From NCBI GenBank assembly GCA_013696525.1, contig JACCYK010000263.1, forward strand, positions 1 through 8,821: DNA of 8,821 bases, written 5' to 3'. Source of the DNA: Chloroflexia bacterium. Its GTDB lineage: Bacteria > Chloroflexota > Chloroflexia > Thermomicrobiales > UBA6265. Both the position numbers and the translations under genes were made by a program. Each line of letters begins with the position of its first letter. Positions within the stretch are counted from its first letter, which is position 1. Positions 1 through 6,938 of the stretch are shown piece after piece. The notes under the pieces were generated by a model that worked only from the letters and a program-made list of their open reading frames with translations, did not search any database and was not told the origin of the DNA.

Positions 1-2653
1 CGGCCATCATCCGCGCTTCATCCAGGTTAAGCAAGGCCACCCGCTCGAGCTCGGGCACTGGCAGCGGCGCTTCGGCCATCCGCTCCAGGGCCGGCGTCGG
101 CCCGTTAGGATAGGAAAGGCGGATCCGATCGTCGCTGTAGAGGGCCAGGCGTCGCAACGAATCGCCGGCGTTGGAACAAGCCACCAGCTCGCGGGCGGTG
201 TCGGTCAGGCCGGCCAGCACGGCGGGCGCCACCGCTTGCTCGGTGACCGCTGCCGGGGTTGGCGGCGGTCCGGCGCCGGGGGTGGCGCTCACGCTTGCCA
301 TTCCCGCCAGGGAACGGGGCTCGATCAGGCAGCTTTCGGCCCCGGGTGCGTCTCTGGCTATCGCGGTCTCATTTTGCAGATCGCGGATGTAGGCGACGAC
401 ATCCCGGATCTGCTCCGGGCTCAATTCGACGGCAAAGGCGGGCATCGCGCTGCCGGGAATCCCGTTTTCAATCCAATATTGGTAGACATCGTCAGGGTGG
501 GCCAGGGCATGAAACGCGGTCAGATCGGCCGGCGGCGGCTCGAGATCGGCCGCGGCCGGGCCGTCGCCCTGGCCATACTGGCCGTGACAGGTCGCGCAGT
601 TGGCGGCAAACAGCGGCTCGCCGCGGACGACCGCCGCCTGGTCGACGGGGACGACCCGCACCGGGTTCGCGCTCGCCAGCAGTTCATCGGGGCTGAGCCG
701 GGCCTGAGCGACGAGGACGACGCCGAGCGCCAGCGCCACCGTGCCCAACCCCGCCGCTTCCTTCCGGATCACGCCGGCTTTGCCGGTGGCCGCCAAGATC
801 AGCCCTGCCAGTCCGGCGGCCAGCAATAGCAATCCGGCGACCCCGGCCGGGCCAAACCGCGGCGGTGGCGGCGGCACGTCGGCCACGGACGGCGTCACCG
901 CGATCGCTTGGGTCACGCTGGTCCGCCAGTCGTTCTGTCCCCGTTGGCGGACTATGACCTCGATGTTCCAGGTTCCCTCGATGCTCAGCTCACTGCCATG
1001 CGCCTCATAGGCGCCGCCCGGGGCGGGGATCAGGTCAATTTCTTTCACCCCGGTCTCGCGCTCCGGCAGCTCGATCCGCAGCAGCGCCTCGACCGGCGCC
1101 GTGCTCCGTCCGGTCGCGTGGTCGTGGCCGCTGCCGAGGATAAGCTGGTAGTGATTGGGGCCGGTGGCGCCTGGCGTGATGTAGAGGGTCGCCTGCTGGT
1201 CGTCGGCCAGCAGCGGGATCGTGATTCGCTCCGCATTTTGGGTGATGACCTCGCGGGCGGGCGGCTGACCGGTCAGCAGGCCAACAACCAGCAACACCAG
1301 GCCGATCAGGACGGTCTCGGCCACGATGGCCAGCGAGAAGCGGCGGCTCCAGCGATTGGCGCTCCCCTCGTCGCTACTGGCGGCGACCCGCCGCGTGGTT
1401 ACCAGCAAATTGAACGCGCCCAGGCCGAGCAACGGCACAACCAGGGCCAGCTTGACGGTCAGGGACTCGCCATACGGGGTCTGGCGCAAGGCGGCCAGAT
1501 TGCCTACCTGGAGCCAGGCGGCATAGAGCCCGGTCAGGATCATCACCGCCCAGGCGATCAGCGCGATCCGGGAAAAGCGCGGGATCAGGTCCGCCAGCAC
1601 GACCCGGCGGCCGACCGCGGTCAAATCGCGCAGGGTTGGCACCAGGGCGGCGACGAGGATGATGAGCCCGCCCGCCCAGATCGAGGCGGAATAGAGATGG
1701 AGGGCATCGGCCGCGATCGCGGTTTCCGCCCCGACCGTCTGCGCCGCCGCGTGCGCCATGGCGCTGAAGGTGACAGGCAGCGTCGCCCCCAGGAGCAGCG
1801 GCAACACTGCCGCCGGCAGGCGCCGCCACGGCCACCACCAGGCGACGGCAAAGAGCGATGCGGCGTAGACGAGGATCAGCCCGACCCGGAGCAGCCAGAT
1901 CGTCCCGAACCGTGTTTCGCTGAGCGTGATCGTCAACCCATCGATCAGGCCGCCGGATCCCGCCAGCCCGGCCGCCTGCACCAACAACACCGCGAGGCTG
2001 CCGAGCACGGCGAGGATCACCGCCGCCACCGCCACCCCGCGCACCCGGCGGGTGAGCGTGGGCCCAATCTGCCAGGCGGCCGAGATGCCGGGCCGCAGCA
2101 CAAAAATCCAGATCGGCCAGACCGCGATCGTCGCCGCCAGACCGAGGTACGAGAGCCAACGGGCCCCCATGCGCATCCACTCGGGTGGACCGGTGCTAAC
2201 GGCGGTCGCCGCCGGCGGGACGAGGTTCTGGACGTCGGCGCCTGTCCCAACCGTAAATGGAATGTAGCCCAGGCCGGTATGGCCGTCATCGAGCGAGAGG
2301 GTCCGCCAGAGGATCGAATAGGTGCCGTTCGCCAGGTTCGGCGGCAAATCGACGATCATCTCGTACTCGTCGGCGCCTTCCCGGAACGATGTTCCAGGGA
2401 CCAGATCGCCGGCCTGATCGTACAGCTCGGCTTTGCTGTAGGACCGCTCCAGCCGTTCGGTGAAGACGAGGGTTGCGAAATCCGGCGAGCTGGGCAGGAT
2501 CGCGTTTGCCGCCGGATCGCTCTCTCTGATAAAGGCGTGGCCAGCGGCGGGGAGTGGAGAGAGCAATGCTCCCACGAGCCCGAGCAGGAGCGCGCACACC
2601 AGAGGACGAAGGGCGGTTAGGCGATGCTTGAGTGGATTTGACATACCGCTCAT
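1..2653 (-). CDS. CopC-CopD copper protein fused to cytochrome c (3' end beyond window)
   Basis: An open frame starts at ATG 2653 and runs without a stop through position 1, giving 884 visible codons; its C-terminus lies outside the window. Seen in order: signal peptide (residues 1-38, hydrophobic core about 17-33); CopC domain (39-137) beginning at the mature N-terminal His39 and containing DDGH (122-125), the positions expected for Cu(II) ligands; CopD-like membrane region with about 8 helices (160-462) including HLYSASIWAGG (319-329); an extracytoplasmic beta-rich domain (470-587) with HDH at 510-512; two helices (601-622 and 635-650); a class I cytochrome c domain (675-760) with heme motif CATCH (686-690) and likely axial Met737 in GSAMPAF; then a Pro/Ala-rich linker and a domain starting near 815 that resembles NTF2-like folds. 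CopC binds copper outside the membrane and CopD is thought to move it across. The heme domain suggests coupled redox chemistry (inference). An AGGA sits four bases before the ATG, and the start overlaps the restored stop of the upstream small gene (ATGA). Confidence 0.9.
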   Translation of the reverse strand, partial: MSGMSNPLKHRLTALRPLVCALLLGLVGALLSPLPAAGHAFIRESDPAANAILPSSPDFATLVFTERLERSYSKAELYDQAGDLVPGTSFREGADEYEMIVDLPPNLANGTYSILWRTLSLDDGHTGLGYIPFTVGTGADVQNLVPPAATAVSTGPPEWMRMGARWLSYLGLAATIAVWPIWIFVLRPGISAAWQIGPTLTRRVRGVAVAAVILAVLGSLAVLLVQAAGLAGSGGLIDGLTITLSETRFGTIWLLRVGLILVYAASLFAVAWWWPWRRLPAAVLPLLLGATLPVTFSAMAHAAAQTVGAETAIAADALHLYSASIWAGGLIILVAALVPTLRDLTAVGRRVVLADLIPRFSRIALIAWAVMILTGLYAAWLQVGNLAALRQTPYGESLTVKLALVVPLLGLGAFNLLVTTRRVAASSDEGSANRWSRRFSLAIVAETVLIGLVLLVVGLLTGQPPAREVITQNAERITIPLLADDQQATLYITPGATGPNHYQLILGSGHDHATGRSTAPVEALLRIELPERETGVKEIDLIPAPGGAYEAHGSELSIEGTWNIEVIVRQRGQNDWRTSVTQAIAVTPSVADVPPPPPRFGPAGVAGLLLLAAGLAGLILAATGKAGVIRKEAAGLGTVALALGVVLVAQARLSPDELLASANPVRVVPVDQAAVVRGEPLFAANCATCHGQYGQGDGPAAADLEPPPADLTAFHALAHPDDVYQYWIENGIPGSAMPAFAVELSPEQIRDVVAYIRDLQNETAIARDAPGAESCLIEPRSLAGMASVSATPGAGPPPTPAAVTEQAVAPAVLAGLTDTARELVACSNAGDSLRRLALYSDDRIRLSYPNGPTPALERMAEAPLPVPELERVALLNLDEARMMA

Positions 2654-2659
2654 GGATTC

Positions 2660-3019
2660 CTAATTGATTCGTCCGCATCGAGCGTCAGGGCGTACATCGG
2701 CGTCGCCGGCAGCGGGGGTAGAGCAACGGCCACAATCACGGCCGGCCCGGCGACAGGCGACAGGCGACAACGCCGCCGCCAGCGTTGCGCTCGCCGGGCC
2801 GGGGTGAAGCGCCAGACCCGGCACAGTAATCGCGTCCGCGGGATACGTCGCCAGATGCCAGCTCTCCGATCCGAGCGAACCCGCGTCCGATCCGGGTAGC
2901 GGCCGCAATGCCAGCACGAGGATCAGCATCCCAAGCCCGGCGAGCGCCAGACTACCAATCGGTAGCCTTCGTGAACGCCGAACACCTGGTCGCGGTTGCG
3001 GATCGTTACCAATCACCAT
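2660..3019 (-). CDS. Small membrane-anchored protein of the copper locus, frame disrupted by a 7-bp repeat
   Basis: I do not recognise the family. The encoded frame from ATG 3019 gives 119 aa: a basic N-terminus, one membrane helix (about residues 21-39) and a short extracytoplasmic region. After residue 88 the sequence becomes Arg/Cys/Asp-rich and looks like out-of-frame translation. Exactly there lie three tandem TGTCGCC units. With two units the frame continues as a normal-looking segment (GPAVIVAVALPPLP...) for a 120-aa protein ending at TGA 2652-2650, which overlaps the ATG of the CopC-CopD gene as ATGA. That coupling supports the restored frame as the ancestral one. The present copy is therefore a recent frameshift, a phase-variable form or an assembly error. 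The ribosome site before ATG 3019 is weak. The 110 bp upstream (3020-3129) show no clear promoter or terminator. Confidence 0.55.
   Translation of the reverse strand: MVIGNDPQPRPGVRRSRRLPIGSLALAGLGMLILVLALRPLPGSDAGSLGSESWHLATYPADAITVPGLALHPGPASATLAAALSPVACRRAGRDCGRCSTPAAGDADVRPDARCGRIN
2749..2769. repeat. Three tandem copies of a 7-bp unit (GGCGACA on +, TGTCGCC on -)
   Basis: Units occupy 2749-2755, 2756-2762 and 2763-2769, directly inside the small membrane-protein gene. Since 7 is not a multiple of 3, each gain or loss of a unit changes the downstream frame. Two copies restore a frame whose stop overlaps the next start codon. Confidence 0.9.
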
Positions 3020-3129
3020 GGCTTCGCCGCCACGCGAGCGATTCCTCGATCAGGTCCCGCCGCCACGCCCTCGGATCAAAACTGTGCCAGGACAAATGGT
3101 AGCACGGCCGTTTGCCGGATCCGATCCCA

Positions 3130-4200
3130 CTAGCGAATCAGCGCCCGCACCGCGGGATCGAGCTCAGTGAGTCCGATGCCACCTTCAAACCGCTCCACCA
3201 CCTTTCCTTCGGAGTCAATCAGGAACAGCCACGGCTCCGAGGGGAGGTCCCATTCCGCCACCGCGGCGGCTGGCCGCTCGGGATCGGCGCCAGGATAAAT
3301 CTCAACGTGTATAAAGTTGGCGTCTTTCCCGTACCGTCGTTGCAGCTCCTGAGTCGCCTCCAATGAGGGGCCACAGGTGCGGCTGGCACAGAGGGCCGGG
3401 GTGGCAAAGAGCACCACGGTTGGCTTTCCGTTTTCCACCGCTTCATCGAGCGACAGCGCGTGCATGTTGTCCACCGGATCCGCGGTGCAGATCTTCGCAA
3501 TCTCCTCCGGCTCGCTGGCGGTCAATGTCTGGCTCGAGATCGCCGCATCGCCAGGACCCGGTAAGAGGTTTTCGGCCTCGACCGCGAACGCTCGTTGGCC
3601 GGCCCGCATCGAGCCATCCGGCATCGTCACCCGGGCGACGACGCCCCAGTTGCCGGGAGCATCAAATCGCGGGCGGGCGACGTAAATCCCAGTGATTTCG
3701 CCGGCGTCTTCGTCATGGTCTTCAGCGTGCGCCTCGCGGATCCCGTACGGCAAGAAGGGGGCCGCGAGCGTCTCCGTCAAGGTTCCCGTGGTCTCCACGA
3801 GCTTGAAGAACAGCAGATCGACCGTCCCCGCCTCAATCGGCCCGGACTCGGGATCGACCAGCCCGACCGCGAACCGTTCCTGGCCGACGACATGCAGGGC
3901 GCCGGCCGGATAGACCTGTAGGGGCTGGCCCACCGCCTCCGGAACCAGGGCTCGCGCCGCCAGCGCCTCGTTCGCTTGCAAGGCGGCGGCCGTGGTCGCG
4001 TCCGGCACCGCGACCGTGGGCGCGGCCGCTTGCTCCGGGCTTCGATTTCGCATCGCAACGAACGCTACCGCCGTTGCCACGCCAATCAGCAAGACCGCCG
4101 CGATTAGCAACGGCCGTCCATATCGACTCAGGGTCGCGCCGTACGCTCCCCGAGGGCTCGTGTTGGGAGGTGGCGGCGGCGGTGACGATCGGCGTGACAC
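3130..4200 (-). CDS. Membrane-anchored thioredoxin-like protein with CxxxxC motif
   Basis: 356 aa from GTG 4200. This start is preferred over TTG 4206 because AAGGAG ends 8 nt before the GTG but only 2 nt before the TTG. Seen: a proline run (7-12) in the cytoplasmic tail; one membrane helix (about 31-50); an extracytoplasmic beta-rich region (about 95-215) with an acidic/His stretch AHAEDHDED (157-165); then a thioredoxin-like domain (about 245-356). The latter has VVLFATPALC followed by SRTC, giving C271 and C276 spaced CxxxxC instead of CxxC, and a likely cis-Pro323 in SEPWLFLID. The fold and position downstream of CcdA suggest a periplasm-side thiol oxidoreductase or copper chaperone fed with electrons by CcdA; the wide Cys spacing makes a metal-binding (Sco-like) role possible. 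It follows ccdA after 24 nt, so it is very likely co-transcribed. Function beyond the fold is inferred. Confidence 0.88.
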   Translation of the reverse strand: MSRRSSPPPPPPNTSPRGAYGATLSRYGRPLLIAAVLLIGVATAVAFVAMRNRSPEQAAAPTVAVPDATTAAALQANEALAARALVPEAVGQPLQVYPAGALHVVGQERFAVGLVDPESGPIEAGTVDLLFFKLVETTGTLTETLAAPFLPYGIREAHAEDHDEDAGEITGIYVARPRFDAPGNWGVVARVTMPDGSMRAGQRAFAVEAENLLPGPGDAAISSQTLTASEPEEIAKICTADPVDNMHALSLDEAVENGKPTVVLFATPALCASRTCGPSLEATQELQRRYGKDANFIHVEIYPGADPERPAAAVAEWDLPSEPWLFLIDSEGKVVERFEGGIGLTELDPAVRALIR

Positions 4201-4208
4201 CTTCAATT

Positions 4209-4214
4209 CTCCTT
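4209..4214 (-). promoter_or_regulatory. Ribosome binding site AAGGAG deciding the GTG 4200 start
   Basis: AAGGAG on the minus strand with 8 nt to GTG 4200. The in-frame TTG at 4206 would leave only 2 nt, so the longer reading is unlikely. Confidence 0.75.
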
Positions 4215-4224
4215 CCGCGCTGTC

Positions 4225-4944
4225 TTAGAGCCGCGGCTCCCATGGCGTCCATGGCGCGATGCTGACGATCCGGGCGAACACCTGTTGATAGATACCGAGC
4301 ACCATCAGGAGCCCGATCGCGGTCAACATTGCCCCGCTGACCACGTTGACGCCGGCGCCGGCGCGGCGAAGCCAGGGCGCAACGCTGCCGACCGCCATCC
4401 CGATCCCCAGGAACGGGATGGCGAGCCCCGCCGCGTAGGCCGCGAACAGCGCCCCGGACCGTACCGGGTCGGCGGCACTGATCGCCAGAGTAAAGATGGC
4501 GCCGAGAACCGGTCCCACACAGGGCGTCCAGCCGGCGGCGAAGCCGACGCCGACCAAGAACGACGAGGAAAGCTGTCCCGGCCGCGCACCCGCGCCGGGT
4601 ATCGCCAGGCGACGACTGTAATCCAAGAATCGCAGGTGAATCAGGCCGATCAGGTGCAACCCCATGACGACCATGACGATGCCGCCGACCCGAACGATCC
4701 AGTCACGATACGCTAAAAAGATCCCGCCGAGCGCTCCCAACGAAACGCCAAGCAGCACGAAGATCAGGCCGAAGCCAAGCACGAAGGCGAGCGCGTGAAT
4801 AAGGATCCGGCCGCGATTCGACGCCGGTTTGGCGGCCCCGGTGCCGGCCAGATGGGCAAGATAGAAGGGGATCAAGGGCAGGACACAGGGCGACGAGATC
4901 GACAGAATTCCAGCCACGAAGGCGGCGAGCAACCCGAGCGCCAC
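4225..4944 (-). CDS. ccdA: CcdA-type cytochrome c biogenesis / thiol electron-transfer membrane protein
   Basis: 239 aa from GTG 4944, the usual length for CcdA (the short DsbD membrane-domain homologue). It carries reducing equivalents from cytoplasmic thioredoxin across the membrane to extracytoplasmic thiol proteins. Seen: about six hydrophobic helices and the two conserved helix-embedded cysteines, in SSPCVLPLIPF (Cys20) and in GWTPCVGPVLG (about Cys142), each beside prolines as expected for this family. The start lies two bases after the TAG of the TlpA-like gene, with GAAGGGA just upstream, so the two are translated as one unit. Expected clients are the upstream TlpA-like protein and, through it, the PCFCGC lipoprotein; the downstream thioredoxin-like protein may be another. 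Confidence 0.93.
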   Translation of the reverse strand: MALGLLAAFVAGILSISSPCVLPLIPFYLAHLAGTGAAKPASNRGRILIHALAFVLGFGLIFVLLGVSLGALGGIFLAYRDWIVRVGGIVMVVMGLHLIGLIHLRFLDYSRRLAIPGAGARPGQLSSSFLVGVGFAAGWTPCVGPVLGAIFTLAISAADPVRSGALFAAYAAGLAIPFLGIGMAVGSVAPWLRRAGAGVNVVSGAMLTAIGLLMVLGIYQQVFARIVSIAPWTPWEPRL

Positions 4945-4946
4945 GG

Positions 4947-5582
4947 CTACGTCCCTTCGCTCGGCGACACGATCGGCGCCGCATGGGTGATGATCTGGTC
5001 CCGATTCAACTCGGCAAGGATGACCTCCCGCACGATGCCATCGCGATCAATCAGGATGTGGGTTGGGAAGTTCGCGATCGGGTAGGCGTCCCCGGTCAGC
5101 TTGCGATTGGGATCGCCCGCGATCAGGTAGGTCAGCCCGTTGAGCTCCGCGTAGGCGACCGCGGCCGAGAGCGGTTCGTCCAGCGCGACCGCCAGCAACA
5201 CCAGGCCGCGGGGCGCCAGCTCCTCATACGCCGCCTGCATCTCCGGCGCCTCGCTCCGACAGGGCGGACACCACGACCCCCAAAAATTCAGCCAGACCGG
5301 TTGGCCACGAAAATCAGAAAGCAGGACGACCTCACCATCGCCAAGCACCGTGAAGAAATCCGGAGCGGGCTCGCCAACCCTCGGCAGAAGCCGGCTGTTG
5401 ATGCCCCCGCGGCCAATTTGATCGAATCCCTGCTGGCCGCCGACAAACCAAGCGCCAACGACAAGCGCGGCCGCCAACACGAGCCCAAGCCCAATCGTGA
5501 CCAACCGACGAGCGGACGACCGGGCCGACGGTGCGCTTGCGGTTTGCGCGGGCGCCAATTGGGGGGGACGCGCCTCAGCCAT
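4947..5582 (-). CDS. TlpA/ResA-like membrane-anchored thioredoxin
   Basis: 211 aa from ATG 5582. Seen: a basic, Ala/Pro-rich cytoplasmic N-terminus, one membrane helix (about 27-48), then an AhpC-TSA/redoxin domain (68-205) with PAPDF entry motif, the active site FWGSWCPPC (C105, C108) and cis-Pro173 in NFPTHILID. WCPPC within this architecture is typical of ResA/TlpA/CcmG reductants that reduce apocytochrome c or copper-site cysteines outside the membrane. GGAG of its ribosome site lies inside the last codons of the upstream PCFCGC gene (readthrough form), whose TAA is two bases before this ATG. CcdA follows after two bases and would keep it reduced. Substrate is inferred; the selenoprotein candidate upstream and the cytochrome c fusion in the left part of the window are both plausible. 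Confidence 0.93.
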   Translation of the reverse strand: MAEARPPQLAPAQTASAPSARSSARRLVTIGLGLVLAAALVVGAWFVGGQQGFDQIGRGGINSRLLPRVGEPAPDFFTVLGDGEVVLLSDFRGQPVWLNFWGSWCPPCRSEAPEMQAAYEELAPRGLVLLAVALDEPLSAAVAYAELNGLTYLIAGDPNRKLTGDAYPIANFPTHILIDRDGIVREVILAELNRDQIITHAAPIVSPSEGT

Positions 5583-5584
5583 GG

Positions 5585-6181
5585 TTACTCCGGTGGATAC
5601 GGCGTTGACGTCGCCAGATCAATCACATTGGCATGGGCCGCGTCGATCGCGGCCCGCATCGCCCGCGGGTCCATTCCTTGCTGTCGCATCTCGATCACGG
5701 CACGCGTGACCCCTAAGCAGACCATTCAGGTTGGCGCCATCGCGTCGAACACCACGGATCCGTCAGCATTGACGGACTTAATGTAACAGTCTCGATTGTT
5801 CCGATGCCCGGCCTCGTCTTTGCAGCCGCAGAAGCACGGCATGTAGCGCATCAGGCTTCCGTTGAGGACCTGAAACTCATACAAGCGCTTCACGTCCGAC
5901 CCCGCCCGAAGCACGAAATCCGGCCAGTCCACCCGCGACAGAACGCCATTCGGCTCGTCCGCTGGCGCGAAGTCAGCAAATCGGCTCGCATAATCAACGG
6001 CATTGCCGGCCGGGCCAGACTCCTCGACTGCCGCGGCCGGCTCGCTTTGGCCGTCGCCGCAACCTTGCAGCGTCAAGACCGCCGCCCCTAGCCCAAGCGC
6101 GCCGACGAGATCGCGACGGGTACGCAACGGGGTACGGCCCGCTCCCTCTGATCCGACGAAAGGTTGACGCTCGCTCACCAT
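5585..6181 (-). CDS. PCYCGC-family lipoprotein with in-frame TGA, candidate UxxC selenoprotein
   Basis: From ATG 6181 (GAGG 5 nt upstream) the protein has a twin-arginine-like signal (TRRDLVGALGLGAAVL) ending in a lipobox LQGC, with lipidated Cys41. It continues with an Asp/Trp-rich region, then PCFCGC (115-120), GHRNNRDCYI (125-134) and VVFDAMAPT (143-151). Next comes TGA at codon 152, then MVC and 43 further codons to TAA 5587-5585. Read through, the protein is 198 aa. As recalled, PCYCGC-family proteins (PF13798) carry a C-terminal H-A-x-x-C-x-x-C-x-x-I segment followed by a conserved helix (E/G-K-S-x-x-E-I-R-x-x-I-D). Here the TGA takes the place of the first Cys, and VIEMRQQGMDPRAMRAAID matches the helix. 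Conventional gene calling would stop at 5726 and lose the second redox pair. The full frame ends two bases before the TlpA-like gene. The role is unknown; a copper- or thiol-redox lipoprotein is likely. Alternatives: a recent Cys-to-stop mutation or a base-call error. Confidence 0.8.
5693..5711 (-). promoter_or_regulatory. Candidate bacterial SECIS hairpin
   Basis: In the mRNA, nucleotides 15-33 after the UGA form a 7-bp stem, GGUCACG with CGUGAUC (one G-U wobble), closing a 5-nt loop CGUGC. The loop has G at its second position and a GU pair at nucleotides 23-24 after UGA. Known bacterial SECIS elements are hairpins just 3' of the UGA with an apical loop roughly 16-37 nt away and an early loop G; E. 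coli fdhF also has GU in its loop. A rare TTA leucine codon in this GC-rich gene, just before the stem, fits constraint by RNA structure. Paired by hand only. Confidence 0.6.
5726..5728 (-). other. Candidate selenocysteine codon (TGA)
   Basis: This TGA lies in frame between PCFCGC-domain sequence and 46 further sense codons of the same domain. It is followed by ATG GTC TGC, so decoding as Sec yields the redox motif U-x-x-C (U152, C155). The position equals a conserved family cysteine. Confidence 0.72.
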
Positions 6182-6226
6182 GATTTCCTCTTGTCTACTC
6201 GCTCGGCCGCACCGGCGATCCCTCAC

Positions 6227-6865
6227 CTAAGCGGGAAAGACGGCCAGCGCCATCCCCTCCAGGGCGTTCCACATCCACATGAAGTCACCCCAGCCCCAGG
6301 TGCTGTAGACGCCGAGGCCCGGGTCGGAGACATGGACACCCGCGTCGTCGTAGCCATACGCCACCACCACATGGTAGCCGGGCGTGAGCTTGTAGGCGGT
6401 GGCGTCGTCGTCATACTCGTAGAAGCCCTGATCGCCCCAATAGCCGAGCCAGACGATGACCGGCTGGCCGGCATCGAGGTGGGCCGTTAGGACGGAGGCA
6501 TCACCCCGTGCATAATGCACCTCCCCCGCGAAGCCGAAGACCGGCAAGGCGGCTGCCAGCGGTTCAGCGTACACACCATAGTCGTTGGTATTACCCCAAT
6601 CCCCGTTGATGTTCCCGCGAAACCCGCGATGCGGATTTGCCGACCAGCCCACGAGCTCGTCGAACGCCCACTCCGACACCCAGGCCCCATACGCGGCCAT
6701 GGCGATCACCGCTGAGGCGTATTCACAACTGAGATTTCGCTGCTGCACATACGTCGGTGCCGCGATCATGCTGCCGGTGGCCCCGGCCGGAGACGGCAGG
6801 AGCCCTGATCCTCCCCGCGAGAGGGCGAGCACCCCCAGGCTGGTCATGAGTAGACGACGATTCAC
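6227..6865 (-). CDS. Exported C39-like (papain-fold) cysteine peptidase
   Basis: 212 aa from GTG 6865, chosen because GGAGG stands 7 nt upstream; the longer frame from ATG 7051 would overlap the upstream gene and add shadow-like sequence. Seen: an N-terminal export signal (NRRLLMTSLGVLAL, possibly twin-arginine type) ending near Ala29, then a Peptidase_C39_2-like domain with oxyanion Gln41/42, nucleophile Cys47 in QRNLSCEYAS, His165 in TPGYHVVVAYGYDD and Asp181 in VSDPG. The Cys-His-Asp order and spacing fit an active papain-fold enzyme. Such stand-alone C39-like proteins are common in Chloroflexota and Actinomycetota, generally with unknown substrates. It lies between the pseudo-deacetylase gene (73-bp gap) and the PCFCGC gene (45-bp gap). 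A link to the redox genes is possible but not shown. Confidence 0.85.
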   Translation of the reverse strand: MNRRLLMTSLGVLALSRGGSGLLPSPAGATGSMIAAPTYVQQRNLSCEYASAVIAMAAYGAWVSEWAFDELVGWSANPHRGFRGNINGDWGNTNDYGVYAEPLAAALPVFGFAGEVHYARGDASVLTAHLDAGQPVIVWLGYWGDQGFYEYDDDATAYKLTPGYHVVVAYGYDDAGVHVSDPGLGVYSTWGWGDFMWMWNALEGMALAVFPA

Positions 6866-6870
6866 GACAT

Positions 6871-6877
6871 TCCCTCC
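6871..6877 (-). promoter_or_regulatory. Ribosome binding site GGAGGGA deciding the GTG 6865 start
   Basis: GGAGG with 7 nt to GTG 6865; no comparable site precedes the far-upstream ATG 7051 of the same frame. Confidence 0.75.
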
Positions 6878-6938
6878 CGCGTAGGTCGCTTTGTTTCGTT
6901 GGCTCGTTCCGAACCGAGGCACGCCATCCCGGAAAGAC

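Noticed and set aside
1374..2180. 268-codon minus-strand frame within the CopCD gene
   Set aside because: It is in another frame of the real gene, Gly/Arg-rich and without recognisable domains, whereas the overlapping frame has clear membrane helices and CopD motifs.
908..2620. 570-codon open frame on the plus strand
   Set aside because: It is antisense to the CopC-CopD-cytochrome c gene; its product is Arg/Gln/Asp/Gly-rich with no hydrophobic core or motif, typical of GC-rich shadow frames.
3020..3129. Possible promoter upstream of the small copper-locus gene
   Set aside because: TTGTCC and AT-richer bases near GTTTTGATCC occur on the minus strand, but no well-spaced -35/-10 pair could be identified.
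4983..5786. 267-codon plus-strand frame spanning the TGA region
   Set aside because: Antisense to the TlpA-like gene and the PCFCGC gene; the product is Arg/Gln/Asp-rich and unmotivated, so it does not explain the conserved minus-strand sequence after the TGA.
6866..6938. Possible hairpin terminator between the NodB-type gene and the C39-like gene
   Set aside because: CTCG/CGAG arms give only a 4-bp stem with an 8-nt loop and no T run; not convincing as a terminator.
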